NCBI RefSeq assembly: GCF_018599185.1
Contig: NZ_JAHFVL010000001.1
Coordinates: 186,001 to 250,000 of the forward strand
From: Rhodanobacter sp. LX-99
GTDB lineage: Bacteria > Pseudomonadota > Gammaproteobacteria > Xanthomonadales > Rhodanobacteraceae
Length of the DNA stretch: 64,000 nucleotides
Direction of reading: 5' to 3'
Numbering within the stretch: position 1 is the first letter of the stretch; every line of letters begins with the position of its first letter. The notes under the pieces were generated by a model. It worked only from the letters and a program-made list of their open reading frames with translations, was not told the origin of the DNA and ran no database searches. A program made the translations under genes and the position numbers. Positions 12,801 to 21,584 of this stretch are shown here, in pieces.

Positions 12801-13466
12801 GGCGGCATGATCATGCGCGCGTTCGGCAACCTCATCGCCAAGGCCGCCACCGCGCCGTTCCGCCTGCTCGCCTCGGCGTTCGGCGGCAGCCACGAGGATC
12901 TCGGCTACGTCGAGTTCGCGCCGGGTTCGGCGGTGCTGGATGGACCCGCCAAGGAGCGCCTCGGCCAGATCGTGCAGATGCTCAGCCGCAAGAGCGCGCT
13001 CACCCTGGACATCAGCGGCCGGGCGGACCCGTCGCTGGACGAAGCCGGCCTGCGCAAGGTGACGGTGGATGACCAGGTCCGCCGCGAGAAGTTGGCCAAG
13101 GAGTCGGGCGACAAGGTCGCCGCGGACGCCTCGGCGACAGCGCTGGCCGAGGTGACGGTGACGCCCGACGAACACGAGCGCTATCTGCGACGCGCCTACC
13201 GTCATGCCGACTTCGAAAAACCCAAGAACGTTCTCGGCCTCAGCAAGTCGCTGGAGCCGGACGAGATGCGCAGCCTGTTGGAAACCCACGTGGACACGGA
13301 CGCCGCGGCGATGCGCGCGCTCGCCGGGCGTCGTGCCGCCGCCGTGCAGGACTGGCTGCACGGCAAGCTGGACGACAAGCGGATCGCGATCAAGCCGCCC
13401 AAGCTCGACGCCTCGGGCATCAACGACAAGGGCAAGAGCACGCGCGCGGATTTCGGCCTGCATTGA
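9840..13466 (+). CDS. AsmA-like DUF748 envelope protein
   Basis: The 1208-residue protein has a basic N-terminus, one membrane anchor near residues 37-56 and then a very long periplasmic region rich in beta-strand repeats, starting with the phrase [22 protein letters not shown] typical of DUF748/AsmA-like proteins. These proteins form long hydrophobic grooves and several are implicated in moving phospholipid between membranes. The last 190 residues contain an OmpA-like piece ([21 protein letters not shown]) found in DUF748 relatives. GGGAG lies five bases before the ATG. It sits between tdh and kbl. A role in threonine breakdown is not suggested by its sequence. The substrate is unknown. Confidence 0.88.
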   Translation: MSGSSLSRLRASLCAAWGPARTRAQQLSHSPRARRIAAILAAVLLVYALLGFLAAPPLLRNYLQNHSVEMLGRPLSLGQVRFNPFTLNLRVGKLHLPEANGRTPFVDVDQLTLNASWSSLFRLAPVLDELRLDQPRIAITRSKDQRFNFTDLIERFTAKPAPADSQPARFSLSNISVHGGDIRFDDQLLGAQHHIEKLELGIPFLANLPSSTDIFVQPLLAMTMDGSPLRIDGQTKPFASSRESTIGFQLDRLDLPRYLGYVPAAMPVAIPKGLLSGKLSLHFVQTQPTPQLQLTGNLQVDDFTLDSSRGDAIARLGHGNIELIDVQPLASRYHLGAMQLERAALFYTQHAGGHSNFDTLMPPPAKADDKASPPTDLRIAALTLQDSALAYTDASQAKLQLTGLHGSLLGLGTLAGPPGKLDLASQLAGGSLSVRGAVDLAASRYAGTVELKQVALPPLQALAASATAARIAKGRLDASGQLRLNWGKAFNVHVEPAQLGISDFALEPQAKELAAPVAWRKLDAGITRLDLAARNAQLDKLTANGLQVDAVRERDDKINLTSLFASKHAASAGNDEGPAWRWSIARLGVEQGSLRLTDRSIDGARPTPLLIEALNGNIEELSDKLDQPRRVKLEGRIGKGSFATAGTLQPLPAVADLQLTTKRLDIAGFVPYASVPLNVDITSARLSSDGKLHYDGRRSEPRFDYTGNAAFERVRMQDKLTGDDFMRWRSLSGSRIDLRYGHGTPRVHLGGLVLDAFYARVIVNSNGRLNLSDVIANGEQAPVSVTRAANNAPTAPQPMSSASTAPAADIHIGEVTLANGQLNYTDNFIKPNYTANLTSLTGRIGAFGTTAGEPPAELVAQAKLDDASPVDIGGSINPLVPVAFLDIKGKATDVELTRLSAYSGKYTGYPITKGRLTADVHYLLDQGKLNADNHIFITQLTFGERMDSPGVSHLPVKLAVALLKDTEGNIDVNVPVSGSLDDPQFSLGGMIMRAFGNLIAKAATAPFRLLASAFGGSHEDLGYVEFAPGSAVLDGPAKERLGQIVQMLSRKSALTLDISGRADPSLDEAGLRKVTVDDQVRREKLAKESGDKVAADASATALAEVTVTPDEHERYLRRAYRHADFEKPKNVLGLSKSLEPDEMRSLLETHVDTDAAAMRALAGRRAAAVQDWLHGKLDDKRIAIKPPKLDASGINDKGKSTRADFGLH

Positions 13467-13511
13467 TCGTCGCGCAGCACGACCCGCATGCGCGGCGATC
13501 GGCTGGCGTCC

Positions 13512-13517
13512 TACAAT
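13512..13517 (+). promoter_or_regulatory. Candidate -10 box of kbl
   Basis: TACAAT followed by GGCGCTTTG lies 28 bases before the kbl ATG, in the gap after the DUF748 gene. It suggests that kbl can be transcribed independently of the upstream gene. No clear -35 is visible. Confidence 0.5.
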
Positions 13518-13545
13518 GGCGCTTTGCCCACCGCCGGAATTCCCC

Positions 13546-14745
13546 ATGAGCTACTCAGCCAAGGCGCGCTACGCCAGCGAACTCGACGCCATCCGCGAAC
13601 AAGGCCTGTTCAAGGCCGAGCGCATCATCACCTCGCCGCAGTCCGCCGAGATCGAGCTGGAAGGCGGCCGCAAGGTGCTGAACTTCTGCGCCAACAACTA
13701 CCTCGGCCTGGCCGACCATCCCGCGGTGATCCAGGCCGCCAAGGATGCACTGGACAGCCACGGCTTCGGCATGGCCAGCGTGCGCTTCATCTGCGGCACG
13801 CAGGACCTGCACAAACAGCTGGAAGCGAAGATCGCCGCGTTCTTCGGCACCGAGGACACCATCCTCTACGCCGCCTGCTTCGACGCCAACGGCGGCCTGT
13901 TCGAGCCGCTGCTGGGCGAGGAAGACGCGGTGATCTCCGACGCGCTGAACCATGCCTCGATCATCGACGGCATCCGCCTGTGCAAGGCCAGGCGCTTCCG
14001 CTACGCGAACAGCGACATGGCCGACCTGGAAAAGCAGCTGCAGGCGGCCGACGCGGCCGGCGCGCGGACCAAGCTGATCAGCAGCGACGGCGCGTTCTCG
14101 ATGGACGGCTTCATCGCCAAGCTCGACCAGATCACCGCGCTGGCGGCGAAATACGACGCCATGGTGCACATCGACGAATGCCACTGCACCGGCTTCCTCG
14201 GCGACAGCGGCCGCGGCTCGGCCGAGGTCAACCGCGTGATGGACAGGATCGACATCTTCACCGGCACCCTGGGCAAGGCGCTCGGCGGCGCGCTGGGCGG
14301 GTTCACCACCGGCCGCAAGGAAGTGATCGAGCTGCTGCGCCAGCGCTCGCGTCCCTACCTGTTCTCCAACTCGCTGCCGCCGCACGTGGTCGCCGCGGCG
14401 ATCAAGGTGTTCGACATGCTCTCCAGCGCCGGCGACCTGCGCGACAGGCTCAAGGAAAACACGCGCTACTTCCGCGAGAAGATGACCGCCGCCGGCTTCG
14501 ACATCAAGCCGGGCGTGCACCCGATCGTGCCCGTGATGATCTACGACGCGCCGAAGGCGCAGGCGATGGCCACCGCCCTGCTGGAGGAAGGCATCTACGT
14601 CACCGGTTTCTTCTACCCGGTGGTGCCGCAGGGCCAGGCGCGCATCCGCACGCAGATGAGCGCGGCGCATACCCGCGAGCATCTCGACCGGGCGATTGCC
14701 GCGTTCACCAAGGTGGGCCGGAAGCTGGGCGTGATCGGCGGCTGA
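13546..14745 (+). CDS. kbl: Glycine C-acetyltransferase (2-amino-3-ketobutyrate CoA ligase)
   Basis: Kbl is the PLP enzyme that splits 2-amino-3-ketobutyrate with CoA into glycine and acetyl-CoA, completing the Tdh pathway. The 399-residue product matches the family length and shows the substrate-loop FCANNYLGL, the HIDECHCTG aspartate region and the PLP lysine in GTLGKALGG (Lys244). The frame is open far upstream, overlapping the preceding gene, but [16 protein letters not shown] is the family start. It ends six bases from a convergent pseudouridine synthase gene. Confidence 0.97.
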   Translation: MSYSAKARYASELDAIREQGLFKAERIITSPQSAEIELEGGRKVLNFCANNYLGLADHPAVIQAAKDALDSHGFGMASVRFICGTQDLHKQLEAKIAAFFGTEDTILYAACFDANGGLFEPLLGEEDAVISDALNHASIIDGIRLCKARRFRYANSDMADLEKQLQAADAAGARTKLISSDGAFSMDGFIAKLDQITALAAKYDAMVHIDECHCTGFLGDSGRGSAEVNRVMDRIDIFTGTLGKALGGALGGFTTGRKEVIELLRQRSRPYLFSNSLPPHVVAAAIKVFDMLSSAGDLRDRLKENTRYFREKMTAAGFDIKPGVHPIVPVMIYDAPKAQAMATALLEEGIYVTGFFYPVVPQGQARIRTQMSAAHTREHLDRAIAAFTKVGRKLGVIGG

Positions 14746-14751
14746 CGGCTC

Positions 14752-15525
14752 TCAGCCTTTGCGGGTGTCGAGCGCCTCCACTTCGTCCGCGCTCAGCTGT
14801 CGCCACTGCCCTTTCGCCAGTTCGCCCAGCGCAAGCGTTCCGATGGACACCCGGATCAGCCGCAGCACGTCGAAACCCAGGGCAGCCAGCAACCGGCGGA
14901 TATGCCGGTTGCGGCCTTCGTCCAGCACCACCTCAAGCCAGGCATTCTTCTCGCCCGCGCGCAGCAGCGTGGCCCGGCGCGCCTTCAGCAGGTCGCCGGC
15001 ATCGTCGATACCCGCCAGCATCGCGGCGAGTACCGCTGCGTCCGGCTGGCCGGCCACCTGTACGTGATAGGTCTTCTCCAGGTGCGTGGCCGGATCGGTG
15101 ATGCCGGCCGCCCAGGTGGTGTCATTGCTCAACAGCAGCAGGCCTTCGCTGGCCTTGTCCAGTCGACCGACCGGCCCCAGCCACGGCAAGCCCGCCGCAG
15201 CCAGCGCGGTGTAGACCGTCGCGCGGCCGTGCTCGTCGGCCGCGCTGACCACGAGTCCACGCGGCTTGTTGAAGGCGACATAGACGCACTCGGCCGGCTT
15301 CACCGGATGGCCATCGACGGTGATCTGCTGCCGATCGAGCAGGGTCGGGTGATACGGATCGCGGACCACGCGTCCATCCAGGCCGACGCGACCGGCGCGA
15401 ATCCATTGCTCGGCCTGGCTGCGGGAACAGGCACCCAGTTTGGACAGCACGCGAGCCAGTCCATGCCGTGGTGGTTGCGCGGATGCAGCGGGACGCGCGG
15501 GATGGAAAGAAGGCGGGCGGGACAT
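14752..15525 (-). CDS. Pseudouridine synthase, RsuA/RluB/E/F family
   Basis: The 257-residue protein has an N-terminal S4 RNA-binding domain (ARVLSKLGACSRSQAEQWIRAGRVGLDG, about residues 25-55) and the RsuA-type catalytic domain with VGRLDKASEGLLLLSND holding the catalytic aspartate and DEGRNRHIRRLLAALG near the end. Members isomerise one uridine in 16S or 23S rRNA; the exact target cannot be told from sequence. Length fits a single-domain RluE/RluF/RsuA-like enzyme. The start at 15525 has no strong ribosome site, so it may be a few codons off. It converges on kbl. Confidence 0.85.
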   Translation of the reverse strand: MSRPPSFHPARPAASAQPPRHGLARVLSKLGACSRSQAEQWIRAGRVGLDGRVVRDPYHPTLLDRQQITVDGHPVKPAECVYVAFNKPRGLVVSAADEHGRATVYTALAAAGLPWLGPVGRLDKASEGLLLLSNDTTWAAGITDPATHLEKTYHVQVAGQPDAAVLAAMLAGIDDAGDLLKARRATLLRAGEKNAWLEVVLDEGRNRHIRRLLAALGFDVLRLIRVSIGTLALGELAKGQWRQLSADEVEALDTRKG

Positions 15526-15594
15526 CGCGCTAGCGTATAGGCAGGAGCCACAGTGCAACAAGAAGACGCAGCACTGCGTCACTGACTGACAGGC

Positions 15595-15627
15595 AAAAAA
15601 AAACCCGGCCGAAGCCGGGTTTTTTTC
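15595..15627 (-). terminator. Rho-independent terminator after the OmpA-family gene
   Basis: A GC-rich hairpin (AACCCGGC / GCCGGGTT with a short GAA-type loop) is flanked by A and T runs on both sides, so it can stop transcripts in either direction. It lies just after the OmpA-family stop codon and ahead of the next minus-strand gene. Confidence 0.85.
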
Positions 15628-15650
15628 ATTGCCGTGTTGCTGCGGTTCGA

Positions 15651-16760
15651 TTACTGCTGAACCTGCAGCTCCGTGCGACGGTTCTGCGCGCGACCGGCGT
15701 CGGTGGCGTTGTCGCCGATCGGGTTGTTCTCGCCATGACCGATCGGGCCTTCCAGACGGCTGGCATCGATGCCATGGCTGGTCAGGTAGTTGTAGACGAT
15801 CGAGGCGCGACGCTCGGACAGGGCCTGGTTGTACTCGTCGGTGCCCTTCGAGTCGGTGTAACCGGCAACCGTCACCTTCACCTGCGGGTAACGCTGCAGG
15901 GTGTCGATGGCCTGGTTCAGCACGGCGATCGAATCGGCGCTCGGCTCGGCCAGCGACTTCGAGATGTCGGTCTCGCCCTTCTTCGGACGGTCGTACTTGA
16001 AGTTCACGCCGCGCAGGTCGATCACGACCTTCTGCGGGCAGCCGTCCGGACCGACGATCGTGCCGGCAGCCGTGCCCGGGCACTTGTCGTCGCAGTCGTT
16101 GACGCTGTCGCCGTCGCTGTCCATCGTCGAGCAATCAGCCGGCGGCGGAGTCGCCGCGACCGGAGCCGGAGCCGCCGCCGGGGCGCCGAAACGCGACACG
16201 ATGCTGAAACCCAGGAACCAGTCGCCGTAACCATCCTGCGCCGGCTGGGTCTTGTTGTCCCAGTCATAGCGATAACCGGCTTCGATACGCACGTCGGAGC
16301 TGTCGGTGATCGTCTTGGAGATGCCGCCGCCCAGCTCGGCCGCCGGGGACCAGCCGCTGTCACCGCTGCTGTGATGGTTGCTGCCCATCACGCCAGCCAG
16401 CAGGTACGGACGCCAGGCGTTCCAGTCACCCGCATAGAAACGCACTGCGGCACCGACACTGTTGTTGGCCCAGCTGCCACCGGCGTCGGTATCGCGCTTG
16501 GTACGATCGATGAACAAATCAAGCGATGCATTCGGCGAAATGAAGCGACCCACACCCAGGCCGTAATAGAACTGACGGCTATTGGTATTGCGGTCGGTGT
16601 CGTTGTAATAACCACCCACGGTCGGTGCGATATACCAGCGCCCGTCATAGGACGAGGTGGCCGACTCGGTGGTTGCGGGAGCAGTCGTGTCCTGCGCATG
16701 AACGGCACCTACGCCGCCCAGGGCCAGCGCGATCAGAAAATACAAGCCCTTACGTTTCAT
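15651..16760 (-). CDS. OmpA-family outer-membrane protein
   Basis: The 369-residue protein has a signal peptide (cleaved after AVHAQ near residue 24), an N-terminal eight-strand-like barrel (YDGRWYIAPTVGGYYNDT to IVSRFG), a thrombospondin type-3-like linker (DSDGDSVNDCDDKCPGT) and a C-terminal OmpA domain that binds peptidoglycan, with GYTDSKGTDEYNQALSERRA and GHGENNPIGDNATDAGRAQNRRTEL. It ties the outer membrane to the wall. The start at 16760 is fixed by GAGGAG seven bases upstream; an in-frame ATG at 16775 overlaps that site. A terminator follows it. Confidence 0.93.
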   Translation of the reverse strand: MKRKGLYFLIALALGGVGAVHAQDTTAPATTESATSSYDGRWYIAPTVGGYYNDTDRNTNSRQFYYGLGVGRFISPNASLDLFIDRTKRDTDAGGSWANNSVGAAVRFYAGDWNAWRPYLLAGVMGSNHHSSGDSGWSPAAELGGGISKTITDSSDVRIEAGYRYDWDNKTQPAQDGYGDWFLGFSIVSRFGAPAAAPAPVAATPPPADCSTMDSDGDSVNDCDDKCPGTAAGTIVGPDGCPQKVVIDLRGVNFKYDRPKKGETDISKSLAEPSADSIAVLNQAIDTLQRYPQVKVTVAGYTDSKGTDEYNQALSERRASIVYNYLTSHGIDASRLEGPIGHGENNPIGDNATDAGRAQNRRTELQVQQ

Positions 16761-17121
16761 CAGGTGTCTCCTCATTTATTAGGTTTCGCGTCCGTTCAAC
16801 CCCAACCGGAAGTCGCGCGTCAGAACTGAACTACGTCATTCAGAGCTTTTACAGCCCCTGCTTGGCGTTTATGCGACAAGCGGCGGGGATTGTAGCAAAA
16901 TCGTTAAGCAGGAAGCGTTTTGACAACAATGGATCCATTTGCTGGTGAGGCTTCGTTCAGGAAAGTTCATTAGCTCGCGCAGACTGCATGCATCCTTCAA
17001 ATCCTTCCCGGTTTGGCACATGCAGCTTTATGTTTGCTCGGCGATAGAACGGTAAACGGTTGGCAAGGGCGCTCCATGGCGACCTCTGTCCTCCCGGCTT
17101 AATCTTCCACTCACATCGTCT
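16761..17121. other. Intergenic region: long leader and promoter of the OmpA-family gene
   Basis: No gene is visible in these 361 bases. The minus strand holds a TACAAT box at 16889-16894, about 130 bases before the OmpA-family start, which would give a long untranslated leader, a common layout for abundant outer-membrane protein mRNAs. This stretch is AT-richer than its surroundings. No terminator hairpin is evident for the upstream prpD side. Confidence 0.45.
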
Positions 17122-18573
17122 TTACAATGTGAAGAGCCCCAGGAAGTGATTGAGCGGCATCGCGTCCAGTTTCGCCGGATCCTTCACCGCAGCCAGGATG
17201 GCCTTGACCTGGTGCGCCGGCAAATGGTCGCGCATGGCCGCCTCGAACTTCTTCAGCAGCACCGGGATACCTTCGGCGCGGCGCTTGCGATGGCCGATCG
17301 GATAATCGATCGAAACCTTCTCGGTGCTGCTGCCGTCCTTGAAGAACACCTGCACCGAATTGCCGATATAGCGCTTGGCGGGGTCGAAGTAGTCGCGCGT
17401 GAACTGCGGGTTCTCGATAACCGTCATCCTGTCGCGCAGTGCGTCGATGCGCGGATCGGCGGCCACCTCGTCGTTGTAGTCGCTGGCCACCAGCCGGCCG
17501 AAGATCAGCGGCACGGCCACCATGTACTGGATGCAGTGGTCGCGGTCGGCATAGTTCGCCAGCGGGCCGGTCTTGTCGATGATGCGGCAGCCGGCCTCCT
17601 GCGTCTCGATGACGATCTTGTCGATCTGATCAATCTTGTCGGCAACCACGCCATGCAGTTGCATCGCGCACTCCACCGCGGTCTGCGCGTGGAACTCGGC
17701 CGGGTAGCTGATCTTGAACAGCACGTTCTCCATTACGTAGCTGCCGAACGGGCGCTCGAACTCGAACGGCTTGCCCTTGAACGCGACGTCGTAGAAGCCC
17801 CAGGTCTTCGCCGACAGCGCCGACGGATAGCCGACCACGCCGCGATAGACCGCATTGATCGCGTGGGTCACCGCGCGGCGGCAGGCGTCGCCGGCGGCCC
17901 AGCTCTTGCGCGGGCCGGTGTTCGGCGCGTGGCGATAGGTGCGCAGCGCGCCGTTGTCGATCCAGCTGTGCGACACGGCGGTGGTGATCTGCTCCTTGTC
18001 GCCGCCGAGCATCGCGGTGGCGACGGCAGTGGACGCCAGCCGCACCAGGATCACGTGGTCCTGGCCGACCCGGTTGAAGCTGTTCAGCAACGCGTAGCAG
18101 CCCTGGATCTCGTGCGCCTTGATCGCATAGCCCAGCACGTCGCGCACGGTCAGCGGCTGGCCGCCTTCGCGCTCCGCTTTGCGGCTGAGGTAGTCGCCCA
18201 CCGCCAGGATGCTGCCGAGGTTGTCCGACGGATGGCCCCACTCGGCCGCCAGCCAGGTGTCGTTGAAATCGAGCCAGCGGATCTGCGTGCCGATCGCGAA
18301 CGCGGCCTGCACCGGATCCAGTTCATGACTGGTACCCGGCACGCGCGCGCCACCCGGCAGCGTGGCGCCGGGCACCAGCGGACCGAGGTGTTTCACGCAC
18401 TCGGGAAACTTCATCGCCAGCATGGCGGTGCCAAGCGAATCCAGCAGCATGTAGCGCGCGGTGTCGTAGGCCTCCTTCGAATCGATCCGGTAGTCGACGA
18501 CGTAATCGGCGATGTCGAGCAGCGGCTGGTCGGGATCGGGACGGACGGCGGAACGGATGTCGTGCGCACTCAT
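17122..18573 (-). CDS. prpD: 2-methylcitrate dehydratase PrpD
   Basis: PrpD dehydrates 2-methylcitrate to 2-methyl-cis-aconitate in the methylcitrate cycle, the route that turns propionyl-CoA into pyruvate and succinate. The 483-residue product equals the E. coli length and begins MSAHDIRSAVRPDPDQPLLD. It carries the MmgE/PrpD phrases LGTAMLAMKFPEC, WLDFNDTWLAAEWGHPSDN, SHSWIDNGALRTYRHAPNTG and SYPAEFHAQTAVECAM. It is on the same strand as prpB and prpC but separated from them by about 5.6 kb holding the TerC and amyloid-like genes. A -10 region nearly identical to that of prpB lies 30 bases before its ATG. Confidence 0.96.
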   Translation of the reverse strand: MSAHDIRSAVRPDPDQPLLDIADYVVDYRIDSKEAYDTARYMLLDSLGTAMLAMKFPECVKHLGPLVPGATLPGGARVPGTSHELDPVQAAFAIGTQIRWLDFNDTWLAAEWGHPSDNLGSILAVGDYLSRKAEREGGQPLTVRDVLGYAIKAHEIQGCYALLNSFNRVGQDHVILVRLASTAVATAMLGGDKEQITTAVSHSWIDNGALRTYRHAPNTGPRKSWAAGDACRRAVTHAINAVYRGVVGYPSALSAKTWGFYDVAFKGKPFEFERPFGSYVMENVLFKISYPAEFHAQTAVECAMQLHGVVADKIDQIDKIVIETQEAGCRIIDKTGPLANYADRDHCIQYMVAVPLIFGRLVASDYNDEVAADPRIDALRDRMTVIENPQFTRDYFDPAKRYIGNSVQVFFKDGSSTEKVSIDYPIGHRKRRAEGIPVLLKKFEAAMRDHLPAHQVKAILAAVKDPAKLDAMPLNHFLGLFTL

Positions 18574-18602
18574 GGCGGAATCTCGCGGCAGGGAAAACCG
18601 CC

Positions 18603-18608
18603 ATTTTA
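18603..18608 (-). promoter_or_regulatory. Candidate -10 box of prpD
   Basis: The minus strand reads GGCTAAAATGGCGGTTTT over the box, matching 15 of 18 positions with the sequence in front of prpB. The box is TAAAAT, 29 bases before the ATG. Confidence 0.5.
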
Positions 18609-18643
18609 GCCGACTGCGACGGCAAGGATGCCCTGTGCGTCGC

Positions 18644-18673
18644 TTGACCGCGAGCATGCCGCCCGCCGACAAT
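18644..18673 (+). promoter_or_regulatory. Sigma-70 promoter of the terC riboswitch transcript
   Basis: TTGACC at 18644-18649 and GACAAT at 18668-18673 are 18 bases apart. Initiation about 7 bases downstream would start the RNA right at the first conserved bases of the riboswitch. Confidence 0.6.
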
Positions 18674-18682
18674 CGCCGCTCA

Positions 18683-18805
18683 CCCAAAAGGGAGTAGTTC
18701 CCGCGGCAGGTTCGCCTGCCCCGGTGCGGTGATCGTCAACACGAGCGGGCCTTCGCTCCGGTCATCCGGCAGTTACCTTGCGAACGAGACTTTTGCGGTG
18801 GCCAC
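18683..18805 (+). promoter_or_regulatory. yybP-ykoY manganese riboswitch
   Basis: The leader of the TerC gene carries the hallmarks of the yybP-ykoY RNA: AAAAGGGAGTAG at its 5' side (the conserved loop-1 purines), a central CGTCAACACG...GTCATCCGG helix region, and the 3' conserved loop CGAGACTTTTGC near 18783-18797. In this family the two loops dock and bind Mn2+, switching on expression of manganese exporters or TerC proteins. The adjacent TerC gene fits this exactly. The identification rests on reading these motifs by eye; a covariance-model search would settle it. Confidence 0.82.
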
Positions 18806-18857
18806 GGGCCGCGCGCGTCCGTGCCCACTGCATTCTCAGACGCGCATGGAAACCTGC

Positions 18858-19544
18858 ATGGAATTTGGTCCCGACTTCCTCTCCGGCCTGCTGGCCATCA
18901 TCCTGCTCGACCTCGTGCTGGCTGGCGACAACGCCATCGTCATCGCCATGGCCGCCAGCCGCCTGCCCAGGGAATTGCAGAAGAAAGCGGTGTTCTGGGG
19001 CACGTTCGGTGCCGTCGCGGTTCGTTTCGCGCTCACCGCCGTCGTCGTCTACCTGCTAAAGCTGCCGGGGTTGATGCTGGCGGGTGGCGTGCTGCTGCTG
19101 CCGATCGCCTGGAAACTGCTGAACCACGGCGACGACGAAGGCCCCAACATCAAGGCCGGCAATACGTTCTGGAGCGCGCTGCGCACGATCATCGCCGCCG
19201 ACGCGCTGATGGGCCTGGACAACGTGCTGGCCATCGCCGGCGCGTCGAAAGGACACCTGCTTCTGGTCATCCTGGGCCTGCTGATCAGCGTGCCGCTGGT
19301 GGTCTGGGGCTCGACCCTGATCCTGAAACTGATCGACCGCTTCCCCATCATCATGTACATCGGCGCCGCCGCGATCGCGATCACGGCCGGGCGCATGATC
19401 GCCCACGACCACCTGGTCAGCGGCTGGTTCGACGCGCACAGCTGGGCGAAATACGGCCTGGACGCGCTGGCGGTGATCGGCATCTGCGGCGGGGGCTGGC
19501 TGCTGCAGCGGCGACGGCAGCGCCTGAAGCTGTCCGCTGACTGA
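18858..19544 (+). CDS. TerC-family membrane protein, probable manganese exporter
   Basis: The 228-residue integral membrane protein has about seven hydrophobic segments and the TerC signatures LDLVLAGDNAIVIAMAA and ALMGLDNVLAIAGAS, whose Asp and Asn residues are thought to handle the metal. TerC proteins of this YkoY/MeeF type export Mn2+, relieving toxicity or metallating exported enzymes. Control by the yybP-ykoY riboswitch upstream supports manganese. The ATG at 18858 has GGA seven bases before it; another in-frame ATG at 18846 has none. The gene converges with the FapF-like gene 54 bases away. Confidence 0.88.
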   Translation: MEFGPDFLSGLLAIILLDLVLAGDNAIVIAMAASRLPRELQKKAVFWGTFGAVAVRFALTAVVVYLLKLPGLMLAGGVLLLPIAWKLLNHGDDEGPNIKAGNTFWSALRTIIAADALMGLDNVLAIAGASKGHLLLVILGLLISVPLVVWGSTLILKLIDRFPIIMYIGAAAIAITAGRMIAHDHLVSGWFDAHSWAKYGLDALAVIGICGGGWLLQRRRQRLKLSAD

Positions 19545-19598
19545 GGCCCTGCCGGGCGCCATGCCCCCCGGCCACGTTCGTCGAAAGCCTCGTGCGCG

Positions 19599-20993
19599 CT
19601 AGTACATCATCGGCACCCTGACCGTCACGGTGGCGTCGGGCGTGTCGCGGGTCACCCCGACACCGAGCGTGAAATTCATGCTGCGCTTGTCGCTGAAGCG
19701 GTAGGAGCCGCCGATCAGCAAGGTGCCCAGCACGCTCTTGGCCGAACCGGGCGCGGTCTTGCCGTTCTGCTTGGTGATGCCGATGAAGCTCTGGTCGTAG
19801 CCGATGCTGATCGACGCCTTGTCGTTCAGCGCCAGGCCCATGCCGATGCTGACATCGGCGATGTCGCCCACCCGCACCGTGCCCAGCGGCTCCTTGCCGC
19901 CGAGCAGCACGGTGCGGCTGACGTTGTGGCGCGGGAAGTTGTGCAGGTAACTGAGGTTGCCGAAGAACACCACCGGGTCGGACGGGTACAACCAGGTAAC
20001 GCCAGGCTGCAGCGAATAGAAACCCGAACCGGTCGGCAACTGCAGCGGCAGCCCGGTACCGGTCGCATTCTGCACGCAGCGGTTGACGCAATCGGTGGTG
20101 ACTTCGAACGGATCCCTGCCGGTGCGCGACTTGAAGCGCAACCAGCCCACGTAATAAGGCCGGTCCGCGCCGCCGTCGTTGAGCTGGTAACGGGCGGTGG
20201 CTTCGATGTCGCCGATGCCGTGGCCGCTGGAAGTGAACACCTTGTCGGTGGCGCTGCCGGTGAAAATCTCGCGGCTGATCGTGTCGGTGTGGCCGTAGAC
20301 ATACGGTACCCGCAGTTCCATCTCCAGCCGGTTGCTGAGCCCGTAGCGCAGCGCGACCGCGCCGGTTTGCGTGGTCGTCTTGACCTGGCGCGCGTCGATC
20401 AGGCCGATCAGGATCGCCGGAATCACCGTGTAGCCGATCAGGGCCACCCGGTCCGCCGACGAGTAACCGAATTGATAGGAAGGCTCCACCACCAGCTTGC
20501 CGCGCGGGGTCAACACGCCCGGCTGGTTGAAGATCGGCGCCACGGCCGGCGGCCGCTCATCGCGCTCGGGCGCCTGCCCCACCGGGCGGTCCGGCGTCTG
20601 TCTGGACGGCACGGCCTCAGCGGACACTTCGCCCACCGGCATCGGCAGCGCGCTGGCACCCGGACCGCCCGCGCGGACGTTGCCGGCCCGCTGCTGCTCG
20701 AGCGTGTCGAGTCCGACCGCTCGCCGCAATGCGCGGTAATCCGCCTGCTGCGACGCAAGCTCGCGCTTCATGGCTTCGATCTGCGCGTTCTGGGCAGCCA
20801 GTTCGGCGCGCATCGCGGCGATGCGCGCATCCTGCTCGCGCATGCTCTGGCGGATCACCGCCGACAGTTCGCCCGAACCTGTCGGCGGCAGCGCCTCGGG
20901 CGACGGCGGATCCTGCGCGCTGGCCACTCCGCCGAGCAGAAGCAACCCCGCGCAGCCGGTCGAGCATCTGCTTCGCCATGATTTGCGGGACAT
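19599..20993 (-). CDS. fapF: FapF-like outer-membrane barrel of the amyloid-type export operon
   Basis: The 464-residue protein has a signal peptide (GGVASAQ near residue 26), a strongly heptad-patterned coiled coil (about residues 40-90, SAVIRQSMREQDARIAAMRAE onward), a low-complexity linker, and then a beta-barrel beginning LTPRGKLVVEPSYQFGYSS and ending with alternating strands in VRVPMMY. Coiled coil plus barrel is the architecture of FapF, the trimeric pore that exports Fap amyloid subunits in Pseudomonas. It is the last gene of a five-gene minus-strand operon that also has a FapD-like C39 peptidase. GAGGAA five bases upstream sets the start. Homology to FapF is inferred from layout and phrases. 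Confidence 0.75.
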   Translation of the reverse strand: MSRKSWRSRCSTGCAGLLLLGGVASAQDPPSPEALPPTGSGELSAVIRQSMREQDARIAAMRAELAAQNAQIEAMKRELASQQADYRALRRAVGLDTLEQQRAGNVRAGGPGASALPMPVGEVSAEAVPSRQTPDRPVGQAPERDERPPAVAPIFNQPGVLTPRGKLVVEPSYQFGYSSADRVALIGYTVIPAILIGLIDARQVKTTTQTGAVALRYGLSNRLEMELRVPYVYGHTDTISREIFTGSATDKVFTSSGHGIGDIEATARYQLNDGGADRPYYVGWLRFKSRTGRDPFEVTTDCVNRCVQNATGTGLPLQLPTGSGFYSLQPGVTWLYPSDPVVFFGNLSYLHNFPRHNVSRTVLLGGKEPLGTVRVGDIADVSIGMGLALNDKASISIGYDQSFIGITKQNGKTAPGSAKSVLGTLLIGGSYRFSDKRSMNFTLGVGVTRDTPDATVTVRVPMMY

Positions 20994-21057
20994 CGCGTTT
21001 CCTCGCTGATCGGATGGCACCCTACGGTGGCGCAGGCCCGGCTACGTCATGTCCGGG

Positions 21058-21576
21058 TCAGTGCCCGAGCGATCCGATCAGCCCGGCCTGCAGGCTTTGC
21101 TGCAGGTTCAGGCTGCGGAAGACGACTTGGCTGTTCACCGCGGCATGGATCGTGGTCAGACTGCGGATGTCCTGGTTGTCGAGGCTGTTCTGGATCACCG
21201 TCGCGGCCGTCACCTGGTTGAACGCAGACGTATCGACGCTGTTGCCCGCGCCGTTCTGGATTACCTTGACCGTGCCCGTGGCGGCCGCCAGGGCCGCGGC
21301 CTGATCGGGCGTCATCCGGCCGATGTCCGGCACCTGCACGCTGCTGCTGGCGACCAAGTTGCCGTTGATGTAGACGGCGCGCTCGATGCCGAAGGACGCC
21401 AGCAACCCGTGGCCGAAGTCGAACCCGCCGCGGACCGCATCGAGGCGATGCTCGCTCACGGCAGCCGGCCAGTACGCCGGCGCCATCGGCGGCTCCTGCG
21501 CATGTGCAACACCGACCATCAGTGCCAGGCCGGCCAGCGCGCGGAAGCAGGGAAAATCGATCCGGACAGGATTCAT
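21058..21576 (-). CDS. Small secreted protein with VIQN repeats and a double-glycine motif (FapE-position)
   Basis: The 172-residue product has a signal peptide ending VGVAHA near residue 26 and a mature region with two VIQN units about 23 residues apart (VIQNGAGNSVDTSAF and VIQNSLDNQDIRS), a C-terminus rich in Gln/Asn/Leu (RSLNLQQSLQAG), and an early motif RLDAVRGG followed by FDFG. That motif has Leu at -7, Val at -4 and Gly-Gly, the pattern cut by C39 peptidases in other systems, and a C39 peptidase gene ends eight bases upstream. By position it corresponds to FapE, but sequence similarity is not something I can confirm. Confidence 0.7.
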   Translation of the reverse strand: MNPVRIDFPCFRALAGLALMVGVAHAQEPPMAPAYWPAAVSEHRLDAVRGGFDFGHGLLASFGIERAVYINGNLVASSSVQVPDIGRMTPDQAAALAAATGTVKVIQNGAGNSVDTSAFNQVTAATVIQNSLDNQDIRSLTTIHAAVNSQVVFRSLNLQQSLQAGLIGSLGH

Positions 21577-21584
21577 GACGGCAC

